From the NCBI RefSeq assembly GCF_005818865.1, contig NZ_VBRY01000001.1, forward strand, positions 248,001 through 312,000: DNA of 64,000 bases, given 5' to 3'. This document shows positions 1-8,263 of this stretch, in pieces. This stretch comes from Mariprofundus erugo. GTDB lineage: Bacteria; Pseudomonadota; Zetaproteobacteria; Mariprofundales; Mariprofundaceae. The notes below the pieces were generated by a model. That model made no database searches, was not told where the DNA came from, and worked only from the letters and a program-made list of their open reading frames with translations. The stretch's first letter is position 1. Each line of letters starts with the position of its first letter. Both the position numbers and the translations under genes were made by a program.

Positions 1-218
1 ATGGCTGGCGCTCTCCTTGTCTTCGGTGGAAGGTTATGGCGTAACCGGCTAAGGATAATTCTTAGGCAAGTGATGTGCCAGAAGATTCAAGGCGGGTATA
101 TCCATTGCGGTTTTAACGGTTTGCCTTGCCGGTTTGTATCCCGGTCGTCAGCGTTTGTCCCGCTGTCCGGAGGCTTGAACCGGGCAGGCCGATAACGACA
201 ATGGCGGGAGCAATGGAG

Positions 219-746
219 ATGAGCGGAGTGGTAGCGCCGGTACTGGTTGGATTGATGGGGTCAGGCAAGAGCAGTATCGGCAGGCGATTGGCGCGGGCGC
301 TGGAGCTGGAGCTGATTGATCTCGACGAATATATTGTCGACAAGGCGGGTATGTCGATCCCCGCCATTTTTGCGGCGGAGGGGGAAGAGGCCTTTCGCGA
401 CAGGGAGACTGCAGCACTGCGTGAGGTGCTGGGGCGACCGGCTGTGATTGCTACCGGTGGCGGGGCTATCATGCGCGAGGAGAATCGACAGTTGCTGAAG
501 GCGCATCCGCCGGTGATCTGGCTGAAAGCCTCGCCGAAGTTTCTCGCCAGGCGCATCAAGGGCGATAGTAACCGGCCGTTGATTGCCGGTGGTGATGTCC
601 GCAAACGTTTGCGGGCGCTGGCGAAGATCCGTCATCCGCTTTATAAAGAGTGTGCCGATTTCATCCTGCCGCGTGCCGATATGAGCAAGGATGAGGCGAT
701 GGTGGCAATTCTTGAATTCCTCGCGAACTGGCCAAAGCGGGGGTAG
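219..746 (+). CDS. aroK: Shikimate kinase
   Basis: Phosphorylates shikimate at the 3-hydroxyl with ATP in the chorismate pathway, in the cytoplasm. The P-loop GLMGSGKS lies near the N-terminus, followed by DLDEYIV (shikimate-binding Asp), the FRDRE segment and the ATGGGA motif, and a lid region containing RPL. This start gives 175 aa, normal for the family. ATG219 is preferred because GGGAG lies about 9 nt upstream; ATG201 and ATG213 are in frame and possible. In many proteobacteria aroK sits between pilQ and aroB. Here no aroB follows, and the next gene is convergent ybeD. Identity is very likely; only the start is uncertain. Confidence 0.93.
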   Translation: MSGVVAPVLVGLMGSGKSSIGRRLARALELELIDLDEYIVDKAGMSIPAIFAAEGEEAFRDRETAALREVLGRPAVIATGGGAIMREENRQLLKAHPPVIWLKASPKFLARRIKGDSNRPLIAGGDVRKRLRALAKIRHPLYKECADFILPRADMSKDEAMVAILEFLANWPKRG

Positions 747-779
747 TGGTGTGGTGGTGTTTATAAGGCCTGAGAGGAC

Positions 780-1088
780 TTACAGCACCATGCGTACATC
801 CGGGTGGCCATTGAAAGCTCGATAGAGGTTGTCCAGCTGCTCTCTGCTGTCGGCGGTGACGGTGATGCTGACCGAGAGATATTTTGCCGTCCGGCTGGAT
901 GTGGTATGGATATCACTCTCCTGAATATCAGTGATATGGCTGCGTGCAATGGCAGCCATCTGCTGGCTGAACAGCTCGCTGTTGATCCCCATGACCTTGA
1001 TCGGGAAACGGCATGGAAAGGTGAGCGGTGAGTCGTTGTGGTCGTGATTCATGGCGCCAATGATGCGGCTGGTGGTGGTCGCTGTCAT
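780..1088 (-). CDS. ybeD: DUF493 family protein, YbeD-like
   Basis: A small cytosolic protein of 102 aa (90 aa if translation starts at the Met at 1052). It matches the YbeD/DUF493 pattern: an FPxxFPIKVMG segment near the start, a central SVSITVTA strand and a C-terminus ending DVRMVL, which is the classical end of YbeD. The family has an ACT-like fold and no settled biochemical role; in enterobacteria it lies near lipoate genes, which are not seen here. It converges on aroK with only about 33 bp between the stops. The family call is strong and the function is unknown. Confidence 0.85.
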   Translation of the reverse strand: MTATTTSRIIGAMNHDHNDSPLTFPCRFPIKVMGINSELFSQQMAAIARSHITDIQESDIHTTSSRTAKYLSVSITVTADSREQLDNLYRAFNGHPDVRMVL

Positions 1089-1141
1089 GGATATTTATGG
1101 TGATCCGGATGTCGGGTCGGTAAAAGTGTGGGTTTGGCCGG

Positions 1142-1170
1142 TGTACGCGATAGCAGAGTGGCCCTATACT
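1142..1170 (+). promoter_or_regulatory. Candidate leaderless promoter of the rnf operon
   Basis: TATACT at 1165-1170 lies 8 nt before ATG1179, with a weak -35-like TGTACG at 1142-1147 and a 17-bp spacer. No Shine-Dalgarno sequence precedes the ATG. The arrangement matches several other first genes in this window. Confidence 0.45.
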
Positions 1171-1178
1171 CCCGCGCC

Positions 1179-1760
1179 ATGACCGAAATTGTCCTGATAA
1201 TGCTCTCTGCCGTGCTGGTCAATAACTTTGTGCTGACCAAGTTCCTCGGTATCTGCCCGTTTCTTGGTACCTCAGGCAAGGTGGAAACAGCGATCGGTAT
1301 GTCTTTTGCCGTGATGTTTGTCATGACGCTGGCCTCGGCCGCCTCATGGCTGATTCAGGAATTTGTGCTGGTGCCGCTGGGGCTCGAGTATCTGCAGACG
1401 ATATTTTTTATCCTGATCATCGCGGCACTGGTTCAGTTTATCGAGATGATGATCCACAAAACCAGTCCGGTACTTTATCAGGCGCTGGGTATCTTTCTGC
1501 CGCTGATTACCACGAACTGTGCGGTACTTGGCGTGGCGCTGCTCAATGTGCAGCAGGAGCAGACCTTTGTGACATCCGCCCTCTACGGTTTTGGCGCGGC
1601 GGTCGGTTTTGCACTGGTGCTGGTGCTGTTTTCCGGCTTGCGTGAACGCATTGAAATTTCGCCCGTACCATCCCTGTTCAAGGGGTCACCGTTGACGCTG
1701 ATCACTGCCGGCATGATGTCACTGGCTTTCATGGGCTTCTCCGGCCTGGTTAAAATCTAG
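1179..1760 (+). CDS. rnfA: Rnf complex subunit RnfA (membrane)
   Basis: Integral membrane subunit of the ion-translocating ferredoxin:NAD+ oxidoreductase complex (Rsx in E. coli). The protein is 193 aa, the same length as E. coli RsxA, and begins [20 protein letters not shown]. It has six hydrophobic segments, the conserved LGICPFLG stretch and TTNCAVLG, whose Cys belong to the iron-sulfur centre shared by RnfA and RnfE. It is the first gene of an operon running to 7244 and lies 5 bp before rnfB. ATG1179 was chosen because homology starts exactly there. No ribosome binding site precedes it, so initiation may be leaderless. Confidence 0.96.
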   Translation: MTEIVLIMLSAVLVNNFVLTKFLGICPFLGTSGKVETAIGMSFAVMFVMTLASAASWLIQEFVLVPLGLEYLQTIFFILIIAALVQFIEMMIHKTSPVLYQALGIFLPLITTNCAVLGVALLNVQQEQTFVTSALYGFGAAVGFALVLVLFSGLRERIEISPVPSLFKGSPLTLITAGMMSLAFMGFSGLVKI

Positions 1761-1765
1761 TCGCC

Positions 1766-2350
1766 ATGGCCGGTTTATTGTATGCCCTGTTGAGCCTGGG
1801 CGCATTCGCGCTGTTGGCCGGAATCATTCTCGCGATTGCCCAGAAGGTGTTTCATGTCGAGGGCGACCCGATGGCCGAGAAGATTGATGCGCTGCTGCCG
1901 CAGACCCAGTGCGGTCAGTGTGGTTATCCCGGCTGCAAGCCCTATGCGGCGGCGGTGGCCGGCCATGAGGCCGACGTCAATCATTGTGTGCCCGGCGGTG
2001 AACGGACCATGCTTGCCATTGCTGATCTGATGGGGGTGGAGCCGAAGGCGGTTGAGCAGGAAGCTGCAGCTCCGATGGTCGCATTTATCCGTGAGGATGA
2101 GTGCATCGGTTGCACCCTGTGCATCAAGGCCTGCCCGGTGGATGCCATTGTCGGAGCGCCGAAGCAGTATCATGCGATCATCGCCGACCACTGTACCGGC
2201 TGCGAGCTGTGTGTGGAGCCCTGTCCGGTTGATTGTATCGATATGCTGGTGAAACCTGAGCTGATTGAGCACTGGGCATGGCCGCTACCGGAAACAAGGC
2301 GCTCCCGTATCGGGCACGAGAGGAGGGAGCAGCATGCCGGCCATGCTTAG
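1766..2350 (+). CDS. rnfB: Rnf complex subunit RnfB (Fe-S)
   Basis: Membrane-anchored iron-sulfur subunit that takes electrons from or to ferredoxin. It has an N-terminal hydrophobic anchor (about residues 3-27), a 4Fe-4S domain with QTQCGQCGYPGC followed by a distal Cys, then two bacterial ferredoxin motifs, CIGCTLCIKACP and CTGCELCVEPCP. Length is 194 aa, near the E. coli protein. Its 3' end overlaps rnfC by 17 bp, and the rnfC Shine-Dalgarno sequence lies within it. Confidence 0.96.
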   Translation: MAGLLYALLSLGAFALLAGIILAIAQKVFHVEGDPMAEKIDALLPQTQCGQCGYPGCKPYAAAVAGHEADVNHCVPGGERTMLAIADLMGVEPKAVEQEAAAPMVAFIREDECIGCTLCIKACPVDAIVGAPKQYHAIIADHCTGCELCVEPCPVDCIDMLVKPELIEHWAWPLPETRRSRIGHERREQHAGHA

Positions 2351-3872
2351 AAATCTGGCCCAGCGGCTGGGCATGATGGCACACAGCTTTGTCGGGGGTA
2401 TTCACCCGCCGCAGCACAAACTCTCCGCCGGATTGAAAAGTGAGCTGTGTCCGCTGGCACCTCTGCATATTATGCCGATGAAACAGCATATCGGCGTTGC
2501 CTGCTCACCGCTGGTGGCGGTGGGGGACCGGGTGCTGCGCGGACAGAAAATTGCCAAATCCGAAGGCTATGTTTCTGTACCGGTGCATGCGCCGACATCA
2601 GGCCGGGTGGTGCGCATCGGGGATCATGCCATACCGCATCCGTCCGGCATGGGCATTCCATCCATTTTTATTGAAACCGACGGCGATGACGCGGTGGATG
2701 AGAGCCTGGCTCCGCTTGCTGACTGGCGCAGTATGGAGCCGGCCCTGTTGCGTGAACGGGTGCGCATGTGCGGCCTGGCGGGGCTTGGTGGTGCGGTGTT
2801 TCCGACCTTTATCAAGCTGGTGCAGGATGCCCGTTTTCCGATCGAAACGGTGATTCTCAATGGTATTGAGTGCGAGCCATGGCTGACCAGTGACCATTGT
2901 CTGATGCTGGAGTATGCCGACGAAATTCTGGCGGGACTGGCCATTATCATGCATATGGTCAAAACCGATGCGGCGATTATTGCCATTGAGGATAATAAGG
3001 CGGATGCGGCCGCAGTGCTGCAGCAGGCTCTGGAGGCCCGCGATGATTTGGCTGATGTGCGGGTTGTTGTGTTGCCGACCCGCTATCCGCAGGGCGGAGA
3101 GAAGCAGCTGATTTATACCTTAACCGGTCGGGAAGTGCCTGCCGGCAAGTTGCCGATGCATATCGGTGTGCTGTGCCAGAATGTCGGTACGACCCGGGCG
3201 CTGTATCAGGCGGTGATGCAGGGACGCCCGTTGACCGAGCGCATGGTCACCGTCAGTGGTGATGCCATGCCGCGTCCCGGCAACCTGCTGGTCCGTATCG
3301 GTACGCCCATGCGCCATGTATTTGCCCAACGCGGGCTGGATGTCTTCGAGCAGGTGCGCCTGCTGCACGGCGGACCGATGATGGGTGAGTTGTTGCGCCA
3401 TCCTGATCTGCCGGTGGTCAAGTCCACCAATGGCATGCTGGCGATGCGTGAGCCCACATTTATGGCGGCCCATCAGCCGGAGCAGCCATGTATCCGTTGT
3501 GGTCATTGCAGTGAGGCATGTCCGGCGGGTCTGGTTCCCAATCTGCTGGCCGATCAGTGCCGCTCCGATCAGTTCGAGCGGGCCGAGTCCTATAACCTGT
3601 TTGACTGCATTGAGTGCGGTGCCTGCTCCTATGTCTGCCCGTCGCATATTCCGCTGGTGCACTACTTCCGTTATGGCAAGGGACAGATTGCCCAGCAACG
3701 GCGTGAGAAACACTTTGCCGAAGAGTCCCGTGGTCGCTCCGAAGCGCGCGAGATGCGTATTGAGCAGGAGAAGCAGGCGCGTGCAGCCCGCCGCTCCTCT
3801 GTGCGTGCAGCCCATGTGGGGCAGAGTGATGACGGCAGCGCGGATGCTGCCGGCGAGGAGAAGAAAGACTGA
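2334..3872 (+). CDS. rnfC: Rnf complex subunit RnfC (NADH-binding, Fe-S)
   Basis: Peripheral subunit that binds NAD(H) and FMN and carries two 4Fe-4S clusters. Visible parts are the N-terminal FVGGIHPPQHK segment, the nucleotide-binding region GLGGAVFPT, the NGIECEPWLT segment and two cluster motifs, CIRCGHCSEACP and CIECGACSYVCP. At 512 aa it lacks the long Ala-rich C-terminal repeat tail of E. coli RsxC and ends in a short charged tail. ATG2334 follows AGGAGGGA by 7 nt inside rnfB. The stop overlaps the rnfD start as TGATG. Confidence 0.95.
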   Translation: MPAMLRNLAQRLGMMAHSFVGGIHPPQHKLSAGLKSELCPLAPLHIMPMKQHIGVACSPLVAVGDRVLRGQKIAKSEGYVSVPVHAPTSGRVVRIGDHAIPHPSGMGIPSIFIETDGDDAVDESLAPLADWRSMEPALLRERVRMCGLAGLGGAVFPTFIKLVQDARFPIETVILNGIECEPWLTSDHCLMLEYADEILAGLAIIMHMVKTDAAIIAIEDNKADAAAVLQQALEARDDLADVRVVVLPTRYPQGGEKQLIYTLTGREVPAGKLPMHIGVLCQNVGTTRALYQAVMQGRPLTERMVTVSGDAMPRPGNLLVRIGTPMRHVFAQRGLDVFEQVRLLHGGPMMGELLRHPDLPVVKSTNGMLAMREPTFMAAHQPEQPCIRCGHCSEACPAGLVPNLLADQCRSDQFERAESYNLFDCIECGACSYVCPSHIPLVHYFRYGKGQIAQQRREKHFAEESRGRSEAREMRIEQEKQARAARRSSVRAAHVGQSDDGSADAAGEEKKD

Positions 3873-4936
3873 TGTTGTTGATGCTCTCATCTCCGCATGC
3901 ACACGGTGGCGATACCATCCGTGTGATGATGCTGACCGTGATACTGGCGCTGCTTCCTGCTGCTGCGGTGAGTGTCTATCTTTTCGGCTGGCTGGCTCTG
4001 CTGCTGATTCTGCTCTGTATGGCGGCGTCACTGGCTACGGAGGCGGTCTGCCTGAAGCTGATGGGCAAGCCACTCTCCACCCTGCTTGATAACTCCGCTG
4101 CTCTGACCGGTCTGTTGCTTGCTCTGACATTGCCGGCACTGACGCCCTGGTGGATGGCGGTGCTGGGCAGTATTTTCGCCATCGTGCTCGGCAAGCAGAT
4201 TTACGGCGGTATCGGGTATAATATTTTTAACCCGGCGCTTTCAGCACGTGTGATCCTGCTGATCTCTTTCCCGTTGCAGATGACCAGCTGGCTTGTGCCG
4301 ATGTCAGCGGCAACGCCACCGGTTGATTTGTATGATCTCTCCACCTGCCTGACCCTCTTTTTTGCCGGACCTGATGCGCTGAAGAGCAGTCTGGATGCCA
4401 TCTCGATGGCTTCGCCACTTGGCCATGTGAAAACGGAATGGACGCTTGGTGTGCCGGTTGAAGGGGCGCTGGCGGCTTACAACTACAGCTACCTTAATGC
4501 CTTTCTCGGTTTTGAAACGGGCAGTATCGGTGAAACCAGTGTGCTGGCATTGCTGATCGGCGGGGTCTTCCTGCTCGCCAGGCACAGCATCACATGGCAT
4601 ATCCCGTTTTCCTATCTGGCAACGGTGGCGCTGCTGGCGGCGCTGTTCAATGCCATCGATCCGGCTCATTTTGCACCACCGATGTTCCATCTGTTCGCCG
4701 GTGGCCTGATGCTCTGTGCATTCTTTATGGCGACGGATCCTGTTTCATCGCCGGTGACGCCGCTGGGGCAGATTGTGTTCGGTGTGGGTTGCGGGGTTTT
4801 GACCTGGTCCATTCGCAGTTTTGGCGGTTATCCGGAGGGCGCGATGTTTTCTGTGCTGTTGATGAACTGTGCGGTGCCATTGATTGACCATTACTGCCGG
4901 CCAAGGGTCTATGGTCATGACGGACGACGTGTATGA
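3872..4936 (+). CDS. rnfD: Rnf complex subunit RnfD (membrane flavoprotein)
   Basis: Integral membrane subunit related to NqrB, expected to carry covalently bound FMN. It has 354 aa and many hydrophobic helices, with the conserved YNIFNPAL segment near residue 120. The expected flavin-attachment region reads DAISMASPL, so the acceptor position (about residue 181) is Ser where Thr is usual; whether it is flavinylated cannot be told from sequence. It is coupled to rnfC by 1 bp and to rnfG by an ATGA overlap. Confidence 0.94.
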   Translation: MLLMLSSPHAHGGDTIRVMMLTVILALLPAAAVSVYLFGWLALLLILLCMAASLATEAVCLKLMGKPLSTLLDNSAALTGLLLALTLPALTPWWMAVLGSIFAIVLGKQIYGGIGYNIFNPALSARVILLISFPLQMTSWLVPMSAATPPVDLYDLSTCLTLFFAGPDALKSSLDAISMASPLGHVKTEWTLGVPVEGALAAYNYSYLNAFLGFETGSIGETSVLALLIGGVFLLARHSITWHIPFSYLATVALLAALFNAIDPAHFAPPMFHLFAGGLMLCAFFMATDPVSSPVTPLGQIVFGVGCGVLTWSIRSFGGYPEGAMFSVLLMNCAVPLIDHYCRPRVYGHDGRRV

Positions 4937-5553
4937 TGCGCTTTGATCGTGAACAACTGCAGATGGTGCTGGCTCTTTTTCTGGTCGCGGCCATTGCTGC
5001 TGTGTTGCTGGGGATGACCGATCTGTTTACCCGCGAGCCGATTGCTGCAGCGCAGCGTCAGACGTTGCATCACGCGCTTGAACAGGTGTTGCCTGGCCAT
5101 AATAACGATCCACAGGCGGAAGCGGCTGTGGTGGCGGGGCATGAGATTTATCCGGCCCGTCAGGATCATGCGCTGGCAGGGCTCGCCTGGGAAGTGGTGG
5201 CACCTGATGGTTATTCCGGCTCGATTCATATTCTGATTGGTCTGCGCCCGGATGGACGTCTGCTGGCGATCCGTGTCACCGACCACAAAGAGACCCCGGG
5301 GCTGGGTGATGGCATTGTCCGCAATCAGTCATGGCTGGACAGTTTCCGTGATCACGGCCTTGATGATATTCGCTGGCTGGTAAAAAAGGACGGTGGTGAT
5401 TTCGATCAGTTTACCGGTGCCACGATTACGCCACGTGCAGTTGTCAAGGCAGTCAAGGGGGCACTGGAGTTTTATCGGGCTAACCGTGCCGCCATTGTCA
5501 CCCGTTTTGGTGACTCGACAGATGCTGCAGTTGCAGCGGAGGTGGGCAAATGA
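4933..5553 (+). CDS. rnfG: Rnf complex subunit RnfG (periplasmic FMN subunit)
   Basis: Carries covalent FMN on the outer side of the membrane in the Rnf electron path. It has 206 aa, one N-terminal membrane segment (about residues 11-28), the conserved HKETPGLGD segment near residue 118 and the flavinylation motif TGAT ending at Thr164. The start overlaps the rnfD stop by 4 bp and its stop overlaps rnfE by 4 bp. An ApbE-type FMN transferase would be needed; none is encoded in this window. Confidence 0.95.
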   Translation: MMRFDREQLQMVLALFLVAAIAAVLLGMTDLFTREPIAAAQRQTLHHALEQVLPGHNNDPQAEAAVVAGHEIYPARQDHALAGLAWEVVAPDGYSGSIHILIGLRPDGRLLAIRVTDHKETPGLGDGIVRNQSWLDSFRDHGLDDIRWLVKKDGGDFDQFTGATITPRAVVKAVKGALEFYRANRAAIVTRFGDSTDAAVAAEVGK

Positions 5554-6200
5554 ACAGGCAGGCACTTTTTGTCGACGGCTTTTGGCATAACAATACGATT
5601 TTCGCCCAGCTGCTCGGTATGTGTCCGTTGCTGGGGGTAACCACCTCGGCCGAGAACGGTTTCTGGATGGGGGTGGCGACGTTGCTGGTATTGCTTGGCT
5701 CCAACCTGGTGGTTTCGCTGGTGCGGGGCGTGATTCCGAAAAATGTGCGCATCCCTGCCTATATCACCATCATTGCCGCATTCGTGACGATTATCGGCAT
5801 GCTGATGGATGCGTGGATGCATCAGATGTATCTTGTGCTTGGTCTGTTTATTCCGCTGATTGTAGTGAATTGCGCCATTCTTGGTCGCGCGGAGGCTTTT
5901 GCCAGCAAGAACAGTGTGGCCGATTCGGTGGTGGATGCCGTCGCCGTCGGTCTCGGCTTTACCTTCGCGCTGATTCTGCTGGGCGGGGTGCGCGAGTTGC
6001 TCGGTCAGGGTGAGCTGTTCGGATTTTCGGTTTTTGGCGACAGCTATCCTGATGTGCTGATGTTTATTTTGCCGCCGGGTGCGTTTATTGCACTGGGCTT
6101 TATTCTGGCCGGAGTGAACTGGATCAACCGCCGCCTTGCTGCACGTGCTGCAGCCCGGGCTGCATCGGGTGATGCTGCGGTTGCTGTGGAGGTCGGATAA
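5550..6200 (+). CDS. rnfE: Rnf complex subunit RnfE (membrane)
   Basis: Integral membrane partner of RnfA with the paralogous motifs LGMCPLLGVTTS and VVNCAILGRAEAFAS, which supply Cys to the shared iron-sulfur site. It has 216 aa and about six transmembrane helices. The last residues form an Ala-rich cytoplasmic tail. The stop TAA overlaps the ATG of the following small gene (TAATG), so translation probably continues by coupling beyond the classical rnf set. Confidence 0.95.
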   Translation: MNRQALFVDGFWHNNTIFAQLLGMCPLLGVTTSAENGFWMGVATLLVLLGSNLVVSLVRGVIPKNVRIPAYITIIAAFVTIIGMLMDAWMHQMYLVLGLFIPLIVVNCAILGRAEAFASKNSVADSVVDAVAVGLGFTFALILLGGVRELLGQGELFGFSVFGDSYPDVLMFILPPGAFIALGFILAGVNWINRRLAARAAARAASGDAAVAVEVG

Positions 6201-6358
6201 TGGACTGGACGCTGATCATATTTGTACTGGTTGCTGGTGCAGGGCTTTGGTGGGCTGCATTTTATGCGACCAAGCGCATGCGTATTGAAAAAAACCGGGA
6301 GCGTGAGGAGGCCGCCAGAAAGGCGCGCGAAGCGGCTGCTGCCGGTAAGGAGGGCTGA
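6200..6358 (+). CDS. 52-residue single-span membrane peptide in the rnf operon
   Basis: I do not recognise this protein. It begins MDWTLIIFVLVAGAGLWW, a hydrophobic helix of about 20 residues, followed by a strongly charged Arg/Lys/Glu/Ala-rich cytoplasmic tail that looks helical. Both ends are locked into the operon: its ATG overlaps the rnfE stop (TAATG) and its TGA overlaps the next ATG (TGATG). The unbroken translational coupling supports it as a real gene. By position it could be a small accessory or assembly subunit of Rnf, but that is inference; it does not resemble RnfH. Confidence 0.72.
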   Translation: MDWTLIIFVLVAGAGLWWAAFYATKRMRIEKNREREEAARKAREAAAAGKEG

Positions 6359-6696
6359 TGCCGTATCTGCACGTTCATACCAACATTGAGGTGGCTGACT
6401 CAGCCGGGCTGTTGCGGGTGCTTTCGGCAGAGGCAGCGGCCGCACTGGGGAAACCCGAGCGTTATGTGATGGTGGAGATATCGGATGCAAAGCCGATGCT
6501 TTTTGCCGGTTCCGATGCACCGCTGGCTTTTGTGGAGCTGAAAAGTCTGGGGCTGACTTCAGACCGGACGGCCGCGTTGTCACAGCGTTTGTGTGCACTG
6601 CTGTCCCGTGAAACAGGGCTTGATCCTGCCCGTATCTATATCGAGTTTGCCGCACCCGAAGCGGCGATGTTTGGCTGGGATGGGGGGACGTTCTAG
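6358..6696 (+). CDS. MIF-like tautomerase
   Basis: A 112-aa member of the macrophage migration inhibitory factor family of the tautomerase superfamily. Pro2, exposed after Met removal, would be the catalytic base (MPYLHVHTN). The family-typical ALGKPERYVMVEI stretch, the YIEF strand near residue 97 and the C-terminal MFGWDGGTF (MIF ends with a similar VGWNNSTF segment) are all visible. Members tautomerise phenylpyruvate or related keto acids in vitro, while physiological substrates in bacteria are mostly unknown. It is coupled on both sides (TGATG before, TAGTG after), an unusual position within an Rnf operon. Confidence 0.85.
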   Translation: MPYLHVHTNIEVADSAGLLRVLSAEAAAALGKPERYVMVEISDAKPMLFAGSDAPLAFVELKSLGLTSDRTAALSQRLCALLSRETGLDPARIYIEFAAPEAAMFGWDGGTF

Positions 6697-7244
6697 TGGC
6701 TGTTCGAGAGATTCTGATCTATCCCGATCCGCGTCTGCTGCAGGTATCTTCGCCTGTCAGTTTTCCGCTTTCTGATGATGTGAAACAGTTGATCGTTGAT
6801 ATGGCGGATACCATGTACGATGCCCCCGGCGTAGGGCTTGCCGCACCCCAGGTGGGGGTCCCCTTGCGACTGGCGATCACCGATACGGTATGGCGTGATG
6901 AAGAGGTCCGCCATGATGACAGCAACAAGGTGGGGGGGCGCCGTGAGCTGAAGGTCTGGATTAACCCCGAGTTTGTCTGGAAGAGCGAAGAGATGGCGAC
7001 CTGGGAAGAGGGCTGTTTGTCGGTTCCCCAGACCTATGGTGATGTGAGCCGTCCGGCTGCTGTGCGTCTGCGCTGGTTTGATGAAAACGGTGTTGAGCAT
7101 GAGCAGGATTTTGAAGGGTTTCAGGCAGTGGCCTTGCAGCACGAGTTTGACCATCTTGATGGCAAGCTGTTCGTCGATTATCTCAGCCCGTTGAAACGTA
7201 AAATGATTACCAAAAAGATGAAGAAGTTTTATAAAGGTTCATAA
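6696..7244 (+). CDS. def: Peptide deformylase
   Basis: Removes the formyl group from nascent N-terminal fMet. All three motifs are present: GVGLAAPQVG, EGCLSVP (metal-ligand Cys) and QHEFDHLDG (two metal-ligand His and catalytic Glu). Length is 182 aa with an ordinary C-terminal helix rich in Lys. Translation starts at a GTG overlapping the previous stop codon (TAGTG). It is the last gene of the rnf operon and is followed by a strong inverted repeat. def usually sits with fmt; here it does not. Confidence 0.96.
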   Translation: MAVREILIYPDPRLLQVSSPVSFPLSDDVKQLIVDMADTMYDAPGVGLAAPQVGVPLRLAITDTVWRDEEVRHDDSNKVGGRRELKVWINPEFVWKSEEMATWEEGCLSVPQTYGDVSRPAAVRLRWFDENGVEHEQDFEGFQAVALQHEFDHLDGKLFVDYLSPLKRKMITKKMKKFYKGS

Positions 7245-7253
7245 AGCCGGTCG

Positions 7254-7290
7254 GACAGAAAAGCGCTGAGTGAATCAGCGCTTTTCTGTC
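7254..7290. terminator. Bidirectional terminator-like stem between def and ybjQ
   Basis: Arms 7254-7269 and 7275-7290 are perfectly complementary over 16 bp with a 5-nt GTGAA loop. The A-run and T-run in the arms (AGAAAAGC / GCTTTTCT) supply a U-tract in either direction, fitting convergent transcription. Confidence 0.85.
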
Positions 7291-7295
7291 CCCGT

Positions 7296-7616
7296 TCAGC
7301 TCAGGGTAACTGCCGTGCCCGATACACTCACCATCATCATGCTGCCATCCTTGCCAACGACCTCATAGTCGATATCAATGCCGACTACGGCATTGGCGCC
7401 CAGCTCGGCAGCCCGCTCTTTCAGCTCGCTGAAGGCGATCTCCCGTGATTTGGCCAGCTCTTTTTCATATGCAGCCGAACGGCCGCCAACAATATCGCGG
7501 ATGCCGGCAAACATATCCCGGAAGATATTGGTGCCCAGAATGGCTTCACCGACCACAACGCCTTTATAGTCAGTGATCTGTTTTCCCTCGATGACAGGTG
7601 TGGTACTTAGCAGCAT
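7296..7616 (-). CDS. ybjQ: YbjQ/DUF74 family protein
   Basis: A 106-aa cytosolic protein of the YbjQ family, also called the putative heavy-metal-binding domain; function unknown. Conserved blocks are [28 protein letters not shown] and VVGIDIDYE. The family assembles into pentameric rings. The start at 7616 matches the E. coli length and follows AAGGAG by 6 nt; ATG7622 is too close to that site. The gene faces def across the terminator stem. Confidence 0.9.
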   Translation of the reverse strand: MLLSTTPVIEGKQITDYKGVVVGEAILGTNIFRDMFAGIRDIVGGRSAAYEKELAKSREIAFSELKERAAELGANAVVGIDIDYEVVGKDGSMMMVSVSGTAVTLS

Positions 7617-7754
7617 ACGCATCTCCTTTCGATTGTTTGATTCGTGCAGGTGAGCATCAGTGCTGCACCTGCCGGTCGTCTGCGCCCATCGCTGTTGTGA
7701 TGTGTTGAGTGCGCGGAGCCATTCATGCCGGAGGGCATGCCCTGCGTCCATCAA

Positions 7755-8084
7755 TCAGAACATCAGCGGGCTGGTCTCTTTCTTGATGGCTGCCTTGACG
7801 CCCTCCTGATCGCAGGAAAGGGTGACTGTGGTAAAGTCGAGCGGCAGCGAGAGCGGCTTTTTCAGATTGAAATTGCCGGTGATGGATTTGACTCCGTCAG
7901 TGATGACCTCATAAGGAATATTGGTGCAGTCACCGGATGCCTGGATAACGATACGGGCCATTTTTGATTCACTGACAATGACGCCGGGGGTGCCGTGATC
8001 AATGGCGTAGGTATAGGTGGCAGCTGCATTTGCTGTCAGGGCTGGCAGGGTGATAAGGGCCAGCAGTGCGGCGGTACGTAACAT
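7755..8084 (-). CDS. Small secreted protein of unknown function
   Basis: I do not recognise the family. The 109-aa product starts with a clear signal peptide (MLRTAALLALITLPALTANA, then A-T-Y-T), implying export. The mature part has two Cys that could pair, and alternating hydrophobic residues suggest a beta-rich fold. The start at 8084 follows AGGAG at normal spacing. It lies 138 bp upstream of ybjQ on the same strand, and the divergent PilZ gene lies on the other side. Confidence 0.7.
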   Translation of the reverse strand: MLRTAALLALITLPALTANAAATYTYAIDHGTPGVIVSESKMARIVIQASGDCTNIPYEVITDGVKSITGNFNLKKPLSLPLDFTTVTLSCDQEGVKAAIKKETSPLMF

Positions 8085-8263
8085 GGGTTGCTCCTGATGA
8101 TGATCTGATGGTTGAAATATCATTCGGTTGCCTATGCTACCCTGATGATGGCGGGCAGGCATGCATAATCTTGCACGGATCGATGGCGCCTAACTTGCTT
8201 GCCTGTATACGGTTGTGCTGAGTTCAGTTGCAGCCATTCGGGCGCAGGGGGAATCAGGGTTAC

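Noticed and set aside
1-195. ORFs in the first 200 bases, including a 64-codon frame from base 1 and a frame ending at base 52 that could be the tail of an upstream gene
   Set aside because: No recognisable protein sequence, no ribosome binding site, and the upstream context is cut off, so neither can be supported as a gene.
3120-4031. 303-codon antisense ORF opposite rnfC/rnfD
   Set aside because: His/Arg-rich translation without motifs, lying opposite clear rnf genes; a shadow of GC-rich codon structure.
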